Origin: Shewanella sp. ANA-3
Lineage (GTDB): Bacteria > Pseudomonadota > Gammaproteobacteria > Enterobacterales > Shewanellaceae
Length of the DNA stretch: 64,000 nucleotides
Reading direction: 5' to 3'
NCBI RefSeq assembly: GCF_000203935.1
Contig: NC_008577.1
Span: 1,364,001 to 1,428,000, forward strand
The notes below the pieces were generated by a model. That model did not search any database, was not told the origin of the DNA, and was given only the letters and a program-made list of their open reading frames with translations. Below are positions 8,641-17,736 of this stretch, piece by piece. Position 1 is the first letter of the stretch; every line of letters begins with the position of its first letter. A program made the translations under genes and the position numbers.

Positions 8641-9870
8641 ATGTCTTTTAGCGCGCTTTCCTTACATTCTCAGTTAGTGAATACCTTAGCCGAACTTGGC
8701 TATCAGCAGCCCACGCCCATCCAAATTGAAGCCATTCCCGCTATTTTGGCAAAACAGGATGTGATGGCGGGCGCACAAACGGGAACGGGAAAAACCGCAG
8801 CCTTTGCTCTCCCAATTTTGCAACAATTACTCATCGATAACGAAAGCCAAGATGCCCCTAAAGATGTTCGAGCCCTAGTGCTAGTGCCGACTCGTGAGTT
8901 GGCGGTGCAAGTGCAGCAGAGTTTTGTGAAATATGCCAAAGGCACGGATATTCGTGTTGGGATTGCCTACGGCGGCGTGAGTATCGAGGCTCAGCAAGCC
9001 GAATTTAAGGCTGGCATCGATGTGCTTATCGCGACGCCTGGGCGCCTGCTCGATCACCTGCGTCAAGGTGCACTTAACCTTAAGCGTTTGAGTGTGCTGG
9101 TATTTGATGAAGCCGACCGTATGCTCGATATGGGATTTATGGATGAAATCAAAGCGGTGCTCAAGCAAGTGCCCGCGCAGCGACAGACACTGCTGTTCTC
9201 GGCCACCTTAGACGATTCGATTTTCGGTTTTAGTAAAAATCTGCTCCGTGATCCTAAGCTTATCGAAGTCGCGAAACGCAATACCACGGCCGCACAGGTG
9301 GAGCAGCGGGTCTATGCCATCGACAGTGACCGTAAAACCGAGTTTGTCAGCCATTTAGTGCGCAGTAAAAATTGGCAGCAAGTGCTGATCTTTAGCCGCA
9401 CTAAGCAGGGTGTCGATAAGCTGACCACTCAGCTCAATCAACTCGGGGTGGCAACGCAGGCATTTCACGGTGACTTATCCCAAGGCGCAAGGGAGAAGGT
9501 TTTAAAGGATTTTAAACAAGGACTAGTGCAGGTTTTAGTCGCGACCGATGTCGCCGCTCGTGGCCTCGATATTGCTGACTTGCAGTATGTAATTAATTTC
9601 GAACTGCCCTTTATTGCCGAAGATTATATCCACCGTATCGGTCGCACTGGGCGTGCGGGTAGCGCTGGTTTAGCGATTACGCTCTTTAGCCAAGAGGATG
9701 CACTGCTGCTTGAAGAGGTAGAAGCATTGCTCGATAAACGCCTGCCGCAGCAATGGTATCCCGGCTTTGAACCTGATTTTAATAAAATGGAGCCCGAGCC
9801 AAGACGCAATAGTAAAGCGGCTCAAAAACAGCGAGCTAAGAAGCGCGCCCTAGGCGGCAAGAAACGGTAA
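8641..9870 (+). CDS. rhlE: DEAD-box ATP-dependent RNA helicase RhlE
   Basis: A 409-residue RNA helicase that remodels RNA duplexes in ribosome assembly or decay. Motifs in order: Q motif GYQQPTPIQ (20-28), Walker A AQTGTGKT (45-52), PTREL (83-87), TPGR (132-135), DEAD (156-159), SAT (187-189), then in the second RecA lobe ATDVAARGLDI and HRIGRTGRAG. The tail is basic (RRNSKAAQKQRAKKRALGGKKR-like), as expected for RNA binding. The compact core with a short tail fits RhlE rather than DeaD or SrmB. Single gene, with a terminator after it. Confidence 0.92.
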   Translation: MSFSALSLHSQLVNTLAELGYQQPTPIQIEAIPAILAKQDVMAGAQTGTGKTAAFALPILQQLLIDNESQDAPKDVRALVLVPTRELAVQVQQSFVKYAKGTDIRVGIAYGGVSIEAQQAEFKAGIDVLIATPGRLLDHLRQGALNLKRLSVLVFDEADRMLDMGFMDEIKAVLKQVPAQRQTLLFSATLDDSIFGFSKNLLRDPKLIEVAKRNTTAAQVEQRVYAIDSDRKTEFVSHLVRSKNWQQVLIFSRTKQGVDKLTTQLNQLGVATQAFHGDLSQGAREKVLKDFKQGLVQVLVATDVAARGLDIADLQYVINFELPFIAEDYIHRIGRTGRAGSAGLAITLFSQEDALLLEEVEALLDKRLPQQWYPGFEPDFNKMEPEPRRNSKAAQKQRAKKRALGGKKR

Positions 9871-9942
9871 CGCTAGTTTGCTATCGCGTATGGCTAAGCT
9901 TGTGGGTTTAAAGCGTTATCAAAAGTCCTGATTTAGATACTT

Positions 9943-9976
9943 ATCCGCCCCAGAGATGGGGCGGATTTTTGTTTTT
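9943..9976 (+). terminator. Rho-independent terminator of rhlE
   Basis: Stem ATCCGCCCC / GGGGCGGAT around an AGAGAT loop, followed by TTTTTGTTTTT. Confidence 0.88.
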
Positions 9977-10138
9977 CAACCGTTGACGATTCTGCGGTTC
10001 TCTTGCGTGGCAGTTTACTAATCTTTCACGGCTCTCACGCTGCCGATGGCATTTGGGGTCGCATCTCGCTCATTGTGTGTCTAGTAACTTGCTTGTAAAG
10101 GTCTTATTTTTCAGGTTCTTAGCGAAAAATGTTAAGCA

Positions 10139-10648
10139 TTAACTAAAATAGACTTCAGCTTGGTTATTACGTTGCCGCTCTTCATTTTTTTCAGTCGCTT
10201 CTTTAATTAGCTCAGTTTTTTGGGCTTCGAGTAGCGCTATCTGCTTGGCCTTTTCTTCCTCGGATAAGCTGTCATTGGCGGCAATTTTCGCCATTTCTTC
10301 TTCTAGTTGCTTCAGTTTTTCCCTGTCGACTCCGGTGCGTTTATCGAGGATTGCCTGCATGGCCTCCGCTAATCTGTCTTCGGGTTTTGCGCTCTCTTCT
10401 GTATCGGCAATATTTTGCACATTGCTGGTGTAATGTTGTTTGGCATTGGGCGCAAGCTGGCTATAGGTATCACTGGTTTCAGAGCTTCGAGTCACGCCGC
10501 CCGATAGGGTGACAGTATCTTGCGGAGCTGTCATTTGAGGTCTCGAACTTTCCGAAGTGCTTGGTACGCCCTGCGTTTGTTGAGTCTGAGCCGATTTTAG
10601 CTGGCTTAGTGCAATGGCTGCATAGCTATTGGGATTGATGGCCGTCAT
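10139..10648 (-). CDS. Conserved hypothetical coiled-coil protein
   Basis: A 169-residue soluble protein I do not recognise as a named family. The N-terminal half is low-complexity and rich in Ser, Thr and Gln with an APQDTVTLSGGV segment. The C-terminal half is highly charged and predicted alpha-helical (DKRTGVDREKLKQLEEEMAKIAANDSLSEEEKAKQ and onward), probably a coiled coil. The start follows a GGGAGAATAGGGA ribosome-binding region. The TVTLSG segment recalls the N-terminal parts of FlgM-like or flagellar accessory proteins, but that is only a hint. It is divergent from the photolyase cluster and may share its control region. Confidence 0.6.
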   Translation of the reverse strand: MTAINPNSYAAIALSQLKSAQTQQTQGVPSTSESSRPQMTAPQDTVTLSGGVTRSSETSDTYSQLAPNAKQHYTSNVQNIADTEESAKPEDRLAEAMQAILDKRTGVDREKLKQLEEEMAKIAANDSLSEEEKAKQIALLEAQKTELIKEATEKNEERQRNNQAEVYFS

Positions 10649-10762
10649 TTCCCTATTCTCCCTCGTCGATGTTTACTTCCTGATGCCGCGCCAATCGGGC
10701 GAATAAACTAAGCAATATCAGGGCCAAGCCCTAGCGACTTTCGTTGGATTTTTAGCGTCAGG

Positions 10763-10780
10763 AAATTTTTATAAAAATTT
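10763..10780. repeat. Perfect AT-rich palindrome upstream of the photolyase cluster
   Basis: The 18-base word AAATTTTTATAAAAATTT is its own reverse complement and directly abuts the first TGTACA palindrome. It could bend or melt the promoter region or bind a regulator. Confidence 0.5.
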
Positions 10781-10821
10781 GTACAAAAACTTGATCCTTG
10801 TACAAGAATGGTCCGTAATAT
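10778..10821 (+). promoter_or_regulatory. Composite promoter: ECF11-like (RpoE/ChrR) boxes overlapped by MerR/LitR-type TGTACA palindromes
   Basis: TGATCC at 10792-10797 is followed after 16 bases by CGTAAT at 10814-10819, which matches my memory of promoters used by RpoE/ChrR-type sigma factors in the singlet-oxygen response. Palindromes TTTGTACAAA (10778-10787) and CTTGTACAAG (10797-10806) are centred 19 bases apart, like direct-repeat sites of LitR/MerR light regulators. Read as sigma-70, TTGATC and TAATAT are 19 bases apart, the over-long spacing typical of MerR-activated promoters. A third TGTACA lies at 10851-10856 over the start of the first gene. Confidence 0.6.
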
Positions 10822-10849
10822 TATTCAAAGTGATACAAGGAATAGCATT

Positions 10850-11803
10850 ATGTACAAGTTTAATCCGCAGCGAATTCAAATCGGGATCAGTGCCTGCTTA
10901 TTAGGGGAGAAGGTGCGCTTTGACGGTGGGCATAAAAATTCTTCCTATTGTAATCAAGAGATTGCCCCATTTTTTAATTATGTTCCCTTGTGTCCAGAAA
11001 TGGCGATTGGCCTAGGTGCACCGCGAAAAAGCATTCGATTAGTGCGCGATGGTGAGCTGATCCGCGTGCAGAGTGGTGATGGCAGCTTAGATGTCACCGA
11101 CAAACTCAATCGCTTTAGCGAGCAAAAGGTTGAGGAATTAGGCTTTTTAGGCGGTTACTTACTCTGCGCTAAATCGCCGACCTGCGGTATGGAGCGGGTG
11201 ACCGAGTACAAAATTGGCACCAATAATGGCACTAAATCAGGGATTGGAGTGTTTGCCCGTAAGTTGATGGAGCGTTACCCCTATCTACCGGTTGAAGAAG
11301 AAGGTCGTCTGCACGATATGGTGCTGCGGGAGAACTTTTTTACCCGAGTCTATGCCTATCATGACTGGCACAGAATGTGTCATGAAGGCTTAACTAAGCA
11401 CAAGCTAGTCAAGTTTCACTCCCGCTATAAGTATCTGTTGATGGCCCATAGCCCCAAATGGTACCGCGAGCTTGGGCCGATAGTGGCCAATATTGAAGAC
11501 TTAGCTCAAACCGCTGAGCGCTATTTTGCGGGCTTTATGACCGCCTTAAAAATCAATGCCACCCGTCGAAACCATACCAGCACCTTACAGCATATTCAGG
11601 GCTATTTTAAAAAGCATTTGAATAAGGAACAGAAGTTGGAACTGTCTGAAATGATAATGAAATATCGCCAAGGGCTTCTCCCTTTGCTGGTGCCAATCAC
11701 CTTGATTAACCACTATTTGCGTCAATTTCCTACCCCCTATATTGAGGATCAAGTGTACTTAAATCCTCACCCTGAGGAATTAAAGCTGCGCTATGCCTAT
11801 TAA
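10850..11803 (+). CDS. ybgA: YbgA-like protein, DUF523-DUF1722
   Basis: A 317-residue cytoplasmic protein made of two domains. DUF523 (about 5-150) shows ISACLLGEKVRFDGGHK, LCPEMAIGLGAPR and a CAKSPTCGM cysteine motif. DUF1722 (about 180-300) follows. The function is unknown, but the YbgA domain often sits beside or fused to photolyase genes, as here. The start is placed at 10850 because AAGGA precedes it and the earlier in-frame ATG at 10808 lies inside the promoter. It is the first gene of the photolyase/lipid cluster. Confidence 0.85.
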   Translation: MYKFNPQRIQIGISACLLGEKVRFDGGHKNSSYCNQEIAPFFNYVPLCPEMAIGLGAPRKSIRLVRDGELIRVQSGDGSLDVTDKLNRFSEQKVEELGFLGGYLLCAKSPTCGMERVTEYKIGTNNGTKSGIGVFARKLMERYPYLPVEEEGRLHDMVLRENFFTRVYAYHDWHRMCHEGLTKHKLVKFHSRYKYLLMAHSPKWYRELGPIVANIEDLAQTAERYFAGFMTALKINATRRNHTSTLQHIQGYFKKHLNKEQKLELSEMIMKYRQGLLPLLVPITLINHYLRQFPTPYIEDQVYLNPHPEELKLRYAY

Positions 11804-11875
11804 TCACAGGTACTAGCCTAGACCTGCGCTTGAGCGATTAGATAATGCATCAAAATTAACAAGTTAAGTGATGAT

Positions 11876-12934
11876 ATGAAACGAGATGATTCAAAGGTTG
11901 AGGCCGAAAACCTCGAGAGTCGCGAGCTACTTCCAATCGGCGAAGTGTCGCTACTCACAGGGGTAAATGCGGTAACGCTAAGAGCATGGCAGCGCCGCTT
12001 TGGGCTGGTCATTCCTGCGCGCACGCCTAAGGGCCATAGGTTATACACACCTGAAAATATTCAACAAATCCATGAGATCAATGCCTGGTTAGCCAAGGGG
12101 GTCGCCATCAGTAAGGTCAAACCTTTATTGATGAGTTCGGCACTTGCGACCAATGCCGACAGCACTGCACTGCAAGAAGGGGATTTGTGGCAGGAGCAGA
12201 TCACAGCTTTAAATAGTGCGCTGTTTGAACTGGATCAACAAAAGCTGCACCAAATCCTTGATGAAGCCCTAGGTTTATATCCCTTTCAATTGGTTAAGCA
12301 AAAATTGCTGCAGGCTTGGATGGCACAGTTACCTGCGTTGCTTGAGCCTCGTTTAGATGCCGAGCTGTTGCTTACATGGTTAGAGAGCGAGTTAGCCAGC
12401 CGCATTGGAGGGCGCGCCAGTTTTGCCGGGCAGGCCAGTTTGGCGCAAATCGGTCTAGTGTGTTTGCCATCTGTCCAAGGGCAAAAAACGGCCGAGCAGC
12501 TTAGCGGTCAGTCGAACATGACTCATTCTAATATAATGAATTCGAGTATCACTAATCGCTTGTATTGCCTGGTTTTACGCTTAGAACTTGCCGAGTTAAG
12601 AGTGTCAGTCATTAACCTTGGCGTGCTCGACACCACAAGCCTTGGGCTTATCAACAATCGGCTCAAGGTAGATGCTGTCTTGCTACTGCCTGAGGCGAAT
12701 CATCCGCCATCGAAAATCTTTGAGCTGCAAAGCTTGCTCGAACAAATGGCTCAGCCCAGTTATCTCATCGGACCCTTTGCACCGACCCTAACGGCCTTAT
12801 CGGCGTTTATGGCGCCAGACTTGGCTGAATGGGTTAGCCAAGTTTCGGCGGCAAAAGAGCAACATAAGAAACAGCTGCGCAAGCAGAAAAACGCGGCTGA
12901 AGCGCAGCAAGGAGAGCAAGCCGATGAGCGATAA
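11876..12934 (+). CDS. MerR-family regulator, LitR/CarH-like, without visible B12 motifs
   Basis: A 352-residue regulator. The MerR winged helix lies at about residues 18-75 (LLPIGEVSLLTGVNAVTLRAWQRR, then KGHRLYTPENIQ). The rest resembles the light/B12-sensing part of LitR/CarH proteins, with a helical bundle at about 100-190 and a Rossmann-like region at about 215-325. I cannot find the DxHxxG cobalamin motif or the helical-bundle histidines, so it may have lost B12 binding, like the LitR class that partners with a LOV protein. It sits between ybgA and the photolyase gene, overlapping the latter by 11 bases, and very likely controls this cluster. Confidence 0.82.
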   Translation: MKRDDSKVEAENLESRELLPIGEVSLLTGVNAVTLRAWQRRFGLVIPARTPKGHRLYTPENIQQIHEINAWLAKGVAISKVKPLLMSSALATNADSTALQEGDLWQEQITALNSALFELDQQKLHQILDEALGLYPFQLVKQKLLQAWMAQLPALLEPRLDAELLLTWLESELASRIGGRASFAGQASLAQIGLVCLPSVQGQKTAEQLSGQSNMTHSNIMNSSITNRLYCLVLRLELAELRVSVINLGVLDTTSLGLINNRLKVDAVLLLPEANHPPSKIFELQSLLEQMAQPSYLIGPFAPTLTALSAFMAPDLAEWVSQVSAAKEQHKKQLRKQKNAAEAQQGEQADER

Positions 12935-14405
12935 TCAAACCCCAGCGGCAAAGCACGCGTTGATGTGGTTTCGTCAGGATCTGCGTCTAACGGATAACCA
13001 AGCGCTGACGGCCGCCTGTGATTGGGTGCGGCAAGCGCCTGGCGCAAAACTCAGGGCGATTTATATTGCGACTCCGAACCAGTGGCTCAGCCACGATATG
13101 GCGCCGATCCAGATTGATTTTATCCAGCGGCATGTGAATTTACTTGCCCAAGGACTGGCAAGCCTAGGGATTGAATTTGAGCTTATTCAGCTCGATAGCT
13201 TTAAAGAGGTGCCCGCTTTTTTAGCAAGTTACTGCGAAAAACTTGGGGTTGAGCGGGTATTTGCGGGGCGAGAACCCGAAATCAACGAGCAAAAGCGCGA
13301 CCAAGCCTGTCTCGATACGGGTATCCCCTTAGTGCTCAGCGACGAGCATTGCCTATTGCCGCCAGGTACTGTGCTTAACTTAAGCGGTGATATGTATAAG
13401 GTGTTTACGCCCTTTAGCCGCAAGTGGCGAGAAATTGCCGCCAAACGCGCCATTTTTCCGCTTGCTGTGCCCGCGCCGCTTGGCCCTATGTTACCTGAAC
13501 CAAAGCCAATCAGTTTTAAAGAGCGTTTTCAATCGACAAGCAAGCTAACCTCGAGCGAGCAATGGGCGGCGGGAGAGGGGCAGGCAAAACGTATTCTTAC
13601 CGCATTTATTAAGCAGAAAGTCCAAGACTATAAGCAGGATAGGGACTTTCCTGCTCTCGATGGCACCAGTGTTATCTCCCCTTATTTGGCGCTAGGCGTG
13701 CTCAGCCCAAGGCAATGTATTGCGGCGCTGCTTGGGCGTTTTCCCGATGTGATTGTCGATGATACTAGCCCTGGGCGAACCTGGTTGAATGAGCTTATCT
13801 GGCGGGAGTTTTATCGTCATTTGTTGGTGGCTTTTCCTGATTTATCCAAGGGGCACAACTTTAATCGTCAGGCCGATCATGTGCAGTGGCGTAACAACCA
13901 AGCTGAGTTTTTAGCGTGGTGCGAGGGCAAAACCGGTTATCCGATTGTGGATGCGGCGATGCGCCAGCTCAATCAAACCGGCTGGATGCACAATCGGCTG
14001 CGCATGGTGGTGGCGAGCTTTTTAACCAAACACTTGCTTATCGATTGGCGCTGGGGTGAACGCTATTTCCGCCAGCACCTTATCGACGGCGATCTGGCGG
14101 CCAATAACGGTGGCTGGCAATGGTCGGCGGGCTGTGGCTGTGATGCTCAGCCTTATTTCCGCATTTTTAATCCCATCAGCCAGAGCGAAAAGTTTGATCC
14201 AGATGGCAGCTTTATCCGTAAGTACTTACCAGAGCTGGCATCTTGGGGAATCAAGCGTTTGCACCAACCCAATATGCAAAAAACGCCTTCGTTATTTGAG
14301 GCGCCAATGCTGGAGTCTGACTCAGCTTATCCCTGTGCGATTGTGGAGCACAATGCGGCAAGGGCGAGGGCGCTGGCGGTACTTGGGGTGCTGAAAAAGG
14401 CCTAG
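12924..14405 (+). CDS. phrB: Deoxyribodipyrimidine photolyase (class I CPD photolyase)
   Basis: A 493-residue FAD enzyme that splits UV-induced cyclobutane pyrimidine dimers using blue light. The N-terminal antenna domain begins MWFRQDLRLTDNQAL. The FAD domain has TWLNELIWREFYRHLL, GYPIVDAAMRQL, TGWMHNRLRM and DWRWGERYF, which supply the three tryptophans of the electron-transfer chain. The ANNGGWQWSAGCGCDAQPYFRIFNP signature is intact. A strong AAGGAG lies 9 bases before the ATG. It overlaps the MerR gene by 11 bases, so it is co-translated with its likely regulator. Full length for the family. Confidence 0.95.
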   Translation: MSDNQTPAAKHALMWFRQDLRLTDNQALTAACDWVRQAPGAKLRAIYIATPNQWLSHDMAPIQIDFIQRHVNLLAQGLASLGIEFELIQLDSFKEVPAFLASYCEKLGVERVFAGREPEINEQKRDQACLDTGIPLVLSDEHCLLPPGTVLNLSGDMYKVFTPFSRKWREIAAKRAIFPLAVPAPLGPMLPEPKPISFKERFQSTSKLTSSEQWAAGEGQAKRILTAFIKQKVQDYKQDRDFPALDGTSVISPYLALGVLSPRQCIAALLGRFPDVIVDDTSPGRTWLNELIWREFYRHLLVAFPDLSKGHNFNRQADHVQWRNNQAEFLAWCEGKTGYPIVDAAMRQLNQTGWMHNRLRMVVASFLTKHLLIDWRWGERYFRQHLIDGDLAANNGGWQWSAGCGCDAQPYFRIFNPISQSEKFDPDGSFIRKYLPELASWGIKRLHQPNMQKTPSLFEAPMLESDSAYPCAIVEHNAARARALAVLGVLKKA

Positions 14406-14450
14406 GCCATAGGCTCAACCTTACAACTTATCCCTTAGGGAGTTATCTGG

Positions 14451-14897
14451 ATGATAAACCAAGCGAAGATTGAACAGAGCGGTGTGGTTGATGAGTTTAT
14501 CGCGCTCTATCAAGCATTAAACAAGGACAATCTGCATCTGTTGGCTCAGGTCTATGATGACAATATTTGTTTTATCGATCCTATGCATCAAGTGAATGGT
14601 TTAACTGCTTTGACTGAGTATTTTGCCAAACTCTACAAAAACGTTGGCTATATTCACTTTGAAATCAAAGAAGTATTGCAAGATGACTCCCAAGCTTCGC
14701 TATTCTGGCAGATGCAATATCGCCATCCTAAGTTAAACAAGGGCGAACTCATCCGGGTCGATGGTATGAGTCAGCTTAAGTTTCATCAGCGGATTTACTT
14801 TCATCGGGATTATTTCGACTTAGGGCAAATGTTGTATGAGCATTTGCCCTGCATGGGCGGTCTGATTCGCCTGCTTAAAGACAGGGCGGCAAAGTGA
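14451..14897 (+). CDS. SnoaL/NTF2-like protein
   Basis: A 148-residue small cone-fold protein. The pattern VVDEFIALYQALNKDNLHLLAQVYDDNICFIDPMHQVNGLTALTEYF is typical of SnoaL/NTF2-like domains. The ATG is preceded by AGGGAG, and its stop overlaps the next start (ATGA). Members of this family sit next to photolyase, SDR and FAD-oxidoreductase genes in several proteobacteria. Here it may bind or process an intermediate of the membrane-lipid pathway suggested by its neighbours, but no substrate can be read from sequence. Confidence 0.8.
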   Translation: MINQAKIEQSGVVDEFIALYQALNKDNLHLLAQVYDDNICFIDPMHQVNGLTALTEYFAKLYKNVGYIHFEIKEVLQDDSQASLFWQMQYRHPKLNKGELIRVDGMSQLKFHQRIYFHRDYFDLGQMLYEHLPCMGGLIRLLKDRAAK

Positions 14898-15697
14898 TGA
14901 CCTCTGTGCAGAACCACAAAATCAACACTGTGCTGATCACAGGGGCAAGCTCGGGAATTGGGCTGCAATTAGCCAAGGATTATCTCGCCGCAGGCTGGCA
15001 TGTGATTGCCTGCGGGCGAGACAAAGCCAAACTCGATGCCCTTGCCGAAACCGTGCTGATTGGGGCGACTTGTATCAGCTTTGATATTAATGAGCGCAGC
15101 CAAGTCCAAGAGAATGCTCTCCGTATCAAAGATTTACTGACTCAGTGCGCCTGTCAGCTGGATTTAGTAATCCTCAATGCGGGTGGCTGCGAGTATATCG
15201 ATGACGCTAAACACTTCGACGACAGATTGTTTGAGCGTGTCGTGCACACCAATCTGATAGCCATGGGCTTCTGCCTCGGTGCGTTTTTACCCTTAATGCC
15301 AAGAGGCGCGCGCTTGGCACTGATGAGTTCGAGCGCGACGTATTTAGCCTTTCCCCGCGCGGAGGCCTATGGCGCTTCTAAGGCGGGCGTGCAGTACTTG
15401 GCCGCTAGCCTAAGGCTTGACCTTGCTCAACACGGGATATCTGTGAGTGTGATTTGTCCAGGATTTGTGGCAACGCCTCTAACGGCCAAGAATGATTTTG
15501 CCATGCCGATGCAAGTTGATGTAAAGGCGGCGTCAACGGCAATTCGCCGTGGGCTCTCGCGCGGCGTAACCGAGATCTATTTCCCTAAACGATTTACTTA
15601 TTTATTGAAATTGATGTCATTTCTACCAGCCTTGGTTTGGCAAAAAATGATCCAACGGGATAACCAGCCGAAGGCACTTAAGGATGCAGGACGATGA
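14894..15697 (+). CDS. Short-chain dehydrogenase/reductase
   Basis: A 267-residue classical SDR. The dinucleotide-binding motif TGASSGIG is at residues 16-23, LILNAGG gives the NAG motif, and the catalytic Ser and YxxxK are in SSSATYLAFPRAEAYGASKAG. A hydrophobic C-terminal stretch (YLLKLMSFLPALVWQKMI) may attach it to membrane. It overlaps both neighbours by 4 bases, so it is translationally coupled. Within this cluster it probably oxidises or reduces a lipid-derived substrate; this is inference from context. Confidence 0.88.
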   Translation: MMTSVQNHKINTVLITGASSGIGLQLAKDYLAAGWHVIACGRDKAKLDALAETVLIGATCISFDINERSQVQENALRIKDLLTQCACQLDLVILNAGGCEYIDDAKHFDDRLFERVVHTNLIAMGFCLGAFLPLMPRGARLALMSSSATYLAFPRAEAYGASKAGVQYLAASLRLDLAQHGISVSVICPGFVATPLTAKNDFAMPMQVDVKAASTAIRRGLSRGVTEIYFPKRFTYLLKLMSFLPALVWQKMIQRDNQPKALKDAGR

Positions 15698-16944
15698 AAA
15701 ATATTGCCATTGTAGGGACGGGAATTTCAGGGCTGACCTGTGGCTATCTACTCAGCCAATCCCACAAGGTTACTGTGTTTGAGGCCAATGACTATATAGG
15801 CGGCCATACCGCGACCGTGGATGTGGAGCATCTTGGTAAACACTATGCGATAGACACTGGTTTTATCGTGTTTAACGACCGAACCTATCCCCGTTTTGAG
15901 CGGCTGTTAGCCCGTTTAAATGTCAGTATTTTACCGACCGAAATGAGTTTTAGTGTGCACAACGCCCTGACGGGGCTTGAGTACAATGGCCATAACGTTG
16001 CCAGTTTGTTTGCCCAAAAGCGTAACCTCCTGAATCCGCGCTTTTGGGCCTTTTTAAATGAAATTGTGCGGTTTAATAAAAGCTGCAAGGCGATTTATCA
16101 GCAGGATAATTACCCCGCTGGCAACTTGGGTGAGTTTCTCGACCGCGAGCAGTTTTCTCCTTTTTTTGCCGAACATTATATTTTGCCGATGGGCGCGGCA
16201 ATTTGGTCATCAAGCATCGAGGATATGCGCGCCTTTTCGCTGCGCTTCTTTATCCGTTTCTTTGAGCACCATGGCTTATTAAACGTCAGTAACAGACCGC
16301 AATGGTATGTGCTCAAGGGCGGCTCACGCAGTTATATTCCGGATTTAATTGCCCCTTTTAAAGACAATCTGCATTTAAACAGCCCAGTGAGTGCCATCGA
16401 ACGCCATGCTGACGGCGTTAAACTCTATGTGAATGGTGAGTGGCAGGAATTCGATGAGGTGATCCTCGCTTGTCATAGCGACCAAGCGCTTAAGATGTTA
16501 ACCGATGCCAGCTCGGCTGAAAAAGCGATTCTGGGTGACTTGCAGTATCAAAATAATGAGGTGGTTTTACATACAGATACCAACCTTTTACCTAAGCGTA
16601 AGGCGGCGTGGGCCAGCTGGAATTATCGTTTGGATGGCAATCAAAATCGCCCCGCCTCTGTGACTTACAATATGAATATTCTGCAGCGCCTACCAAGCGA
16701 TGCGCCAACCTTTTGCGTAACGCTTAACCAGACTGAGCTGATTGACGAAGCCAAAATTCTGCGCCGTTTTAACTATGCGCACCCTGTGTTTAATGAGCAG
16801 AGTTTGCAGGCGCAGGCGCGCCGGGAAGAAATCTCGGGACAAAACCATACCCATTTTGCGGGTGCCTATTGGCACAATGGTTTCCATGAAGACGGTGTCC
16901 GCAGCGCCTTAGATGTGTGCGTTCACTTTGGGGTTACGCTATGA
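15694..16944 (+). CDS. FAD-dependent oxidoreductase, amine-oxidase fold
   Basis: A 416-residue flavoprotein. The N-terminal Rossmann motif GTGISG (8-13) and [12 protein letters not shown] bind FAD, and the C-terminal ENxTH-like segment [21 protein letters not shown] is the FAD-closing motif of NAD/FAD-binding proteins of this group. Homologous genes sit beside DUF1365 and cfa-like genes in many bacteria. In Rhodobacter a flavoprotein of this kind (UfaD, from memory) desaturates a methylated fatty acid on the way to furan fatty acids. A similar job here is plausible but unproven. Coupled by ATGA overlaps on both sides. Confidence 0.85.
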   Translation: MKNIAIVGTGISGLTCGYLLSQSHKVTVFEANDYIGGHTATVDVEHLGKHYAIDTGFIVFNDRTYPRFERLLARLNVSILPTEMSFSVHNALTGLEYNGHNVASLFAQKRNLLNPRFWAFLNEIVRFNKSCKAIYQQDNYPAGNLGEFLDREQFSPFFAEHYILPMGAAIWSSSIEDMRAFSLRFFIRFFEHHGLLNVSNRPQWYVLKGGSRSYIPDLIAPFKDNLHLNSPVSAIERHADGVKLYVNGEWQEFDEVILACHSDQALKMLTDASSAEKAILGDLQYQNNEVVLHTDTNLLPKRKAAWASWNYRLDGNQNRPASVTYNMNILQRLPSDAPTFCVTLNQTELIDEAKILRRFNYAHPVFNEQSLQAQARREEISGQNHTHFAGAYWHNGFHEDGVRSALDVCVHFGVTL

Positions 16945-17735
16945 GTAGTGAGCTCAATAGCGGGATTTACTACGGCAGCGTGACCCATAGTCGCTATACG
17001 CCAGTAAAACATCACTTTAGCTACCAAATGGCGTTGCTGGCGATTGATTTAGACGAGGTCGATAGCATCAGTGCCATGGGGCGCAGTTTCGCCAGTCAGC
17101 GGCGCGCTCTGCTCAGATTTAATCCCAAGGATTACCTTTGCACTTTTACGACAAGGGATAACCAGAGCCGACAGCTTGAGATAAACGAGCCAAGCAGCTA
17201 TGCCCTTAAGCAGCGGGTGCTTGAGCAAGTTGCTGAGTTAGGCGGTCACCAACCATGCGACAGAGTGTTGTTTGTTGGGCAGATTCGCCACTTTGGCGTG
17301 TATTTCAGCCCTGTGAATTTTTACTTTTGTTATCAAGCACAACAGCCTCTATATATGCTTGCCGAAGTGAGTAACACCCCGTGGGACCAACGTCACTGTT
17401 ATTTAGTGGATTTATCCGTCCCTAAAACTACGGATAAAGTGTTTCACGTTTCGCCTTTTATGAACCTCGATATGCGCTACCAATGGCATGTTGAACCGCC
17501 CGCTGAACGTTTAAACATTGGCATCGAGAATCTACCGAACCAGTCGGGTAAGCGTTTGTTCAATGCCAGCCTGTCGATGACTCGCCAAGCTATCAATGCT
17601 CAATCCCTTCGCGCCTTGTTGTTTCGCTTTCCATTTATGACGCTGAAAATTTTCGGCGGGATTTATTGGCAGGCGTTAAAGCTGTTCTTTAAGCGCGTAC
17701 CTTTTGTGCCACATCCAGCCCAAGTGGAGAAATAA
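16941..17735 (+). CDS. DUF1365 protein
   Basis: A 264-residue protein of the DUF1365 family. It starts [33 protein letters not shown], and shows [23 protein letters not shown] and [15 protein letters not shown], the His-rich conserved segments of the family. The start at 16941 forms a 4-base ATGA overlap with the oxidoreductase; a longer frame upstream is less likely. DUF1365 genes almost always accompany the FAD oxidoreductase and Cfa-like gene. The function is not established; a role with the lipid-modifying enzymes is inferred from this strict co-occurrence. Confidence 0.85.
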   Translation: MSSELNSGIYYGSVTHSRYTPVKHHFSYQMALLAIDLDEVDSISAMGRSFASQRRALLRFNPKDYLCTFTTRDNQSRQLEINEPSSYALKQRVLEQVAELGGHQPCDRVLFVGQIRHFGVYFSPVNFYFCYQAQQPLYMLAEVSNTPWDQRHCYLVDLSVPKTTDKVFHVSPFMNLDMRYQWHVEPPAERLNIGIENLPNQSGKRLFNASLSMTRQAINAQSLRALLFRFPFMTLKIFGGIYWQALKLFFKRVPFVPHPAQVEK

Positions 17736-17736
17736 A

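Noticed and set aside
10808..10849. Earlier in-frame ATG giving a longer YbgA-like protein
   Set aside because: It lies inside the promoter elements and has no ribosome-binding site; the ATG at 10850 has AAGGA and fits the family.
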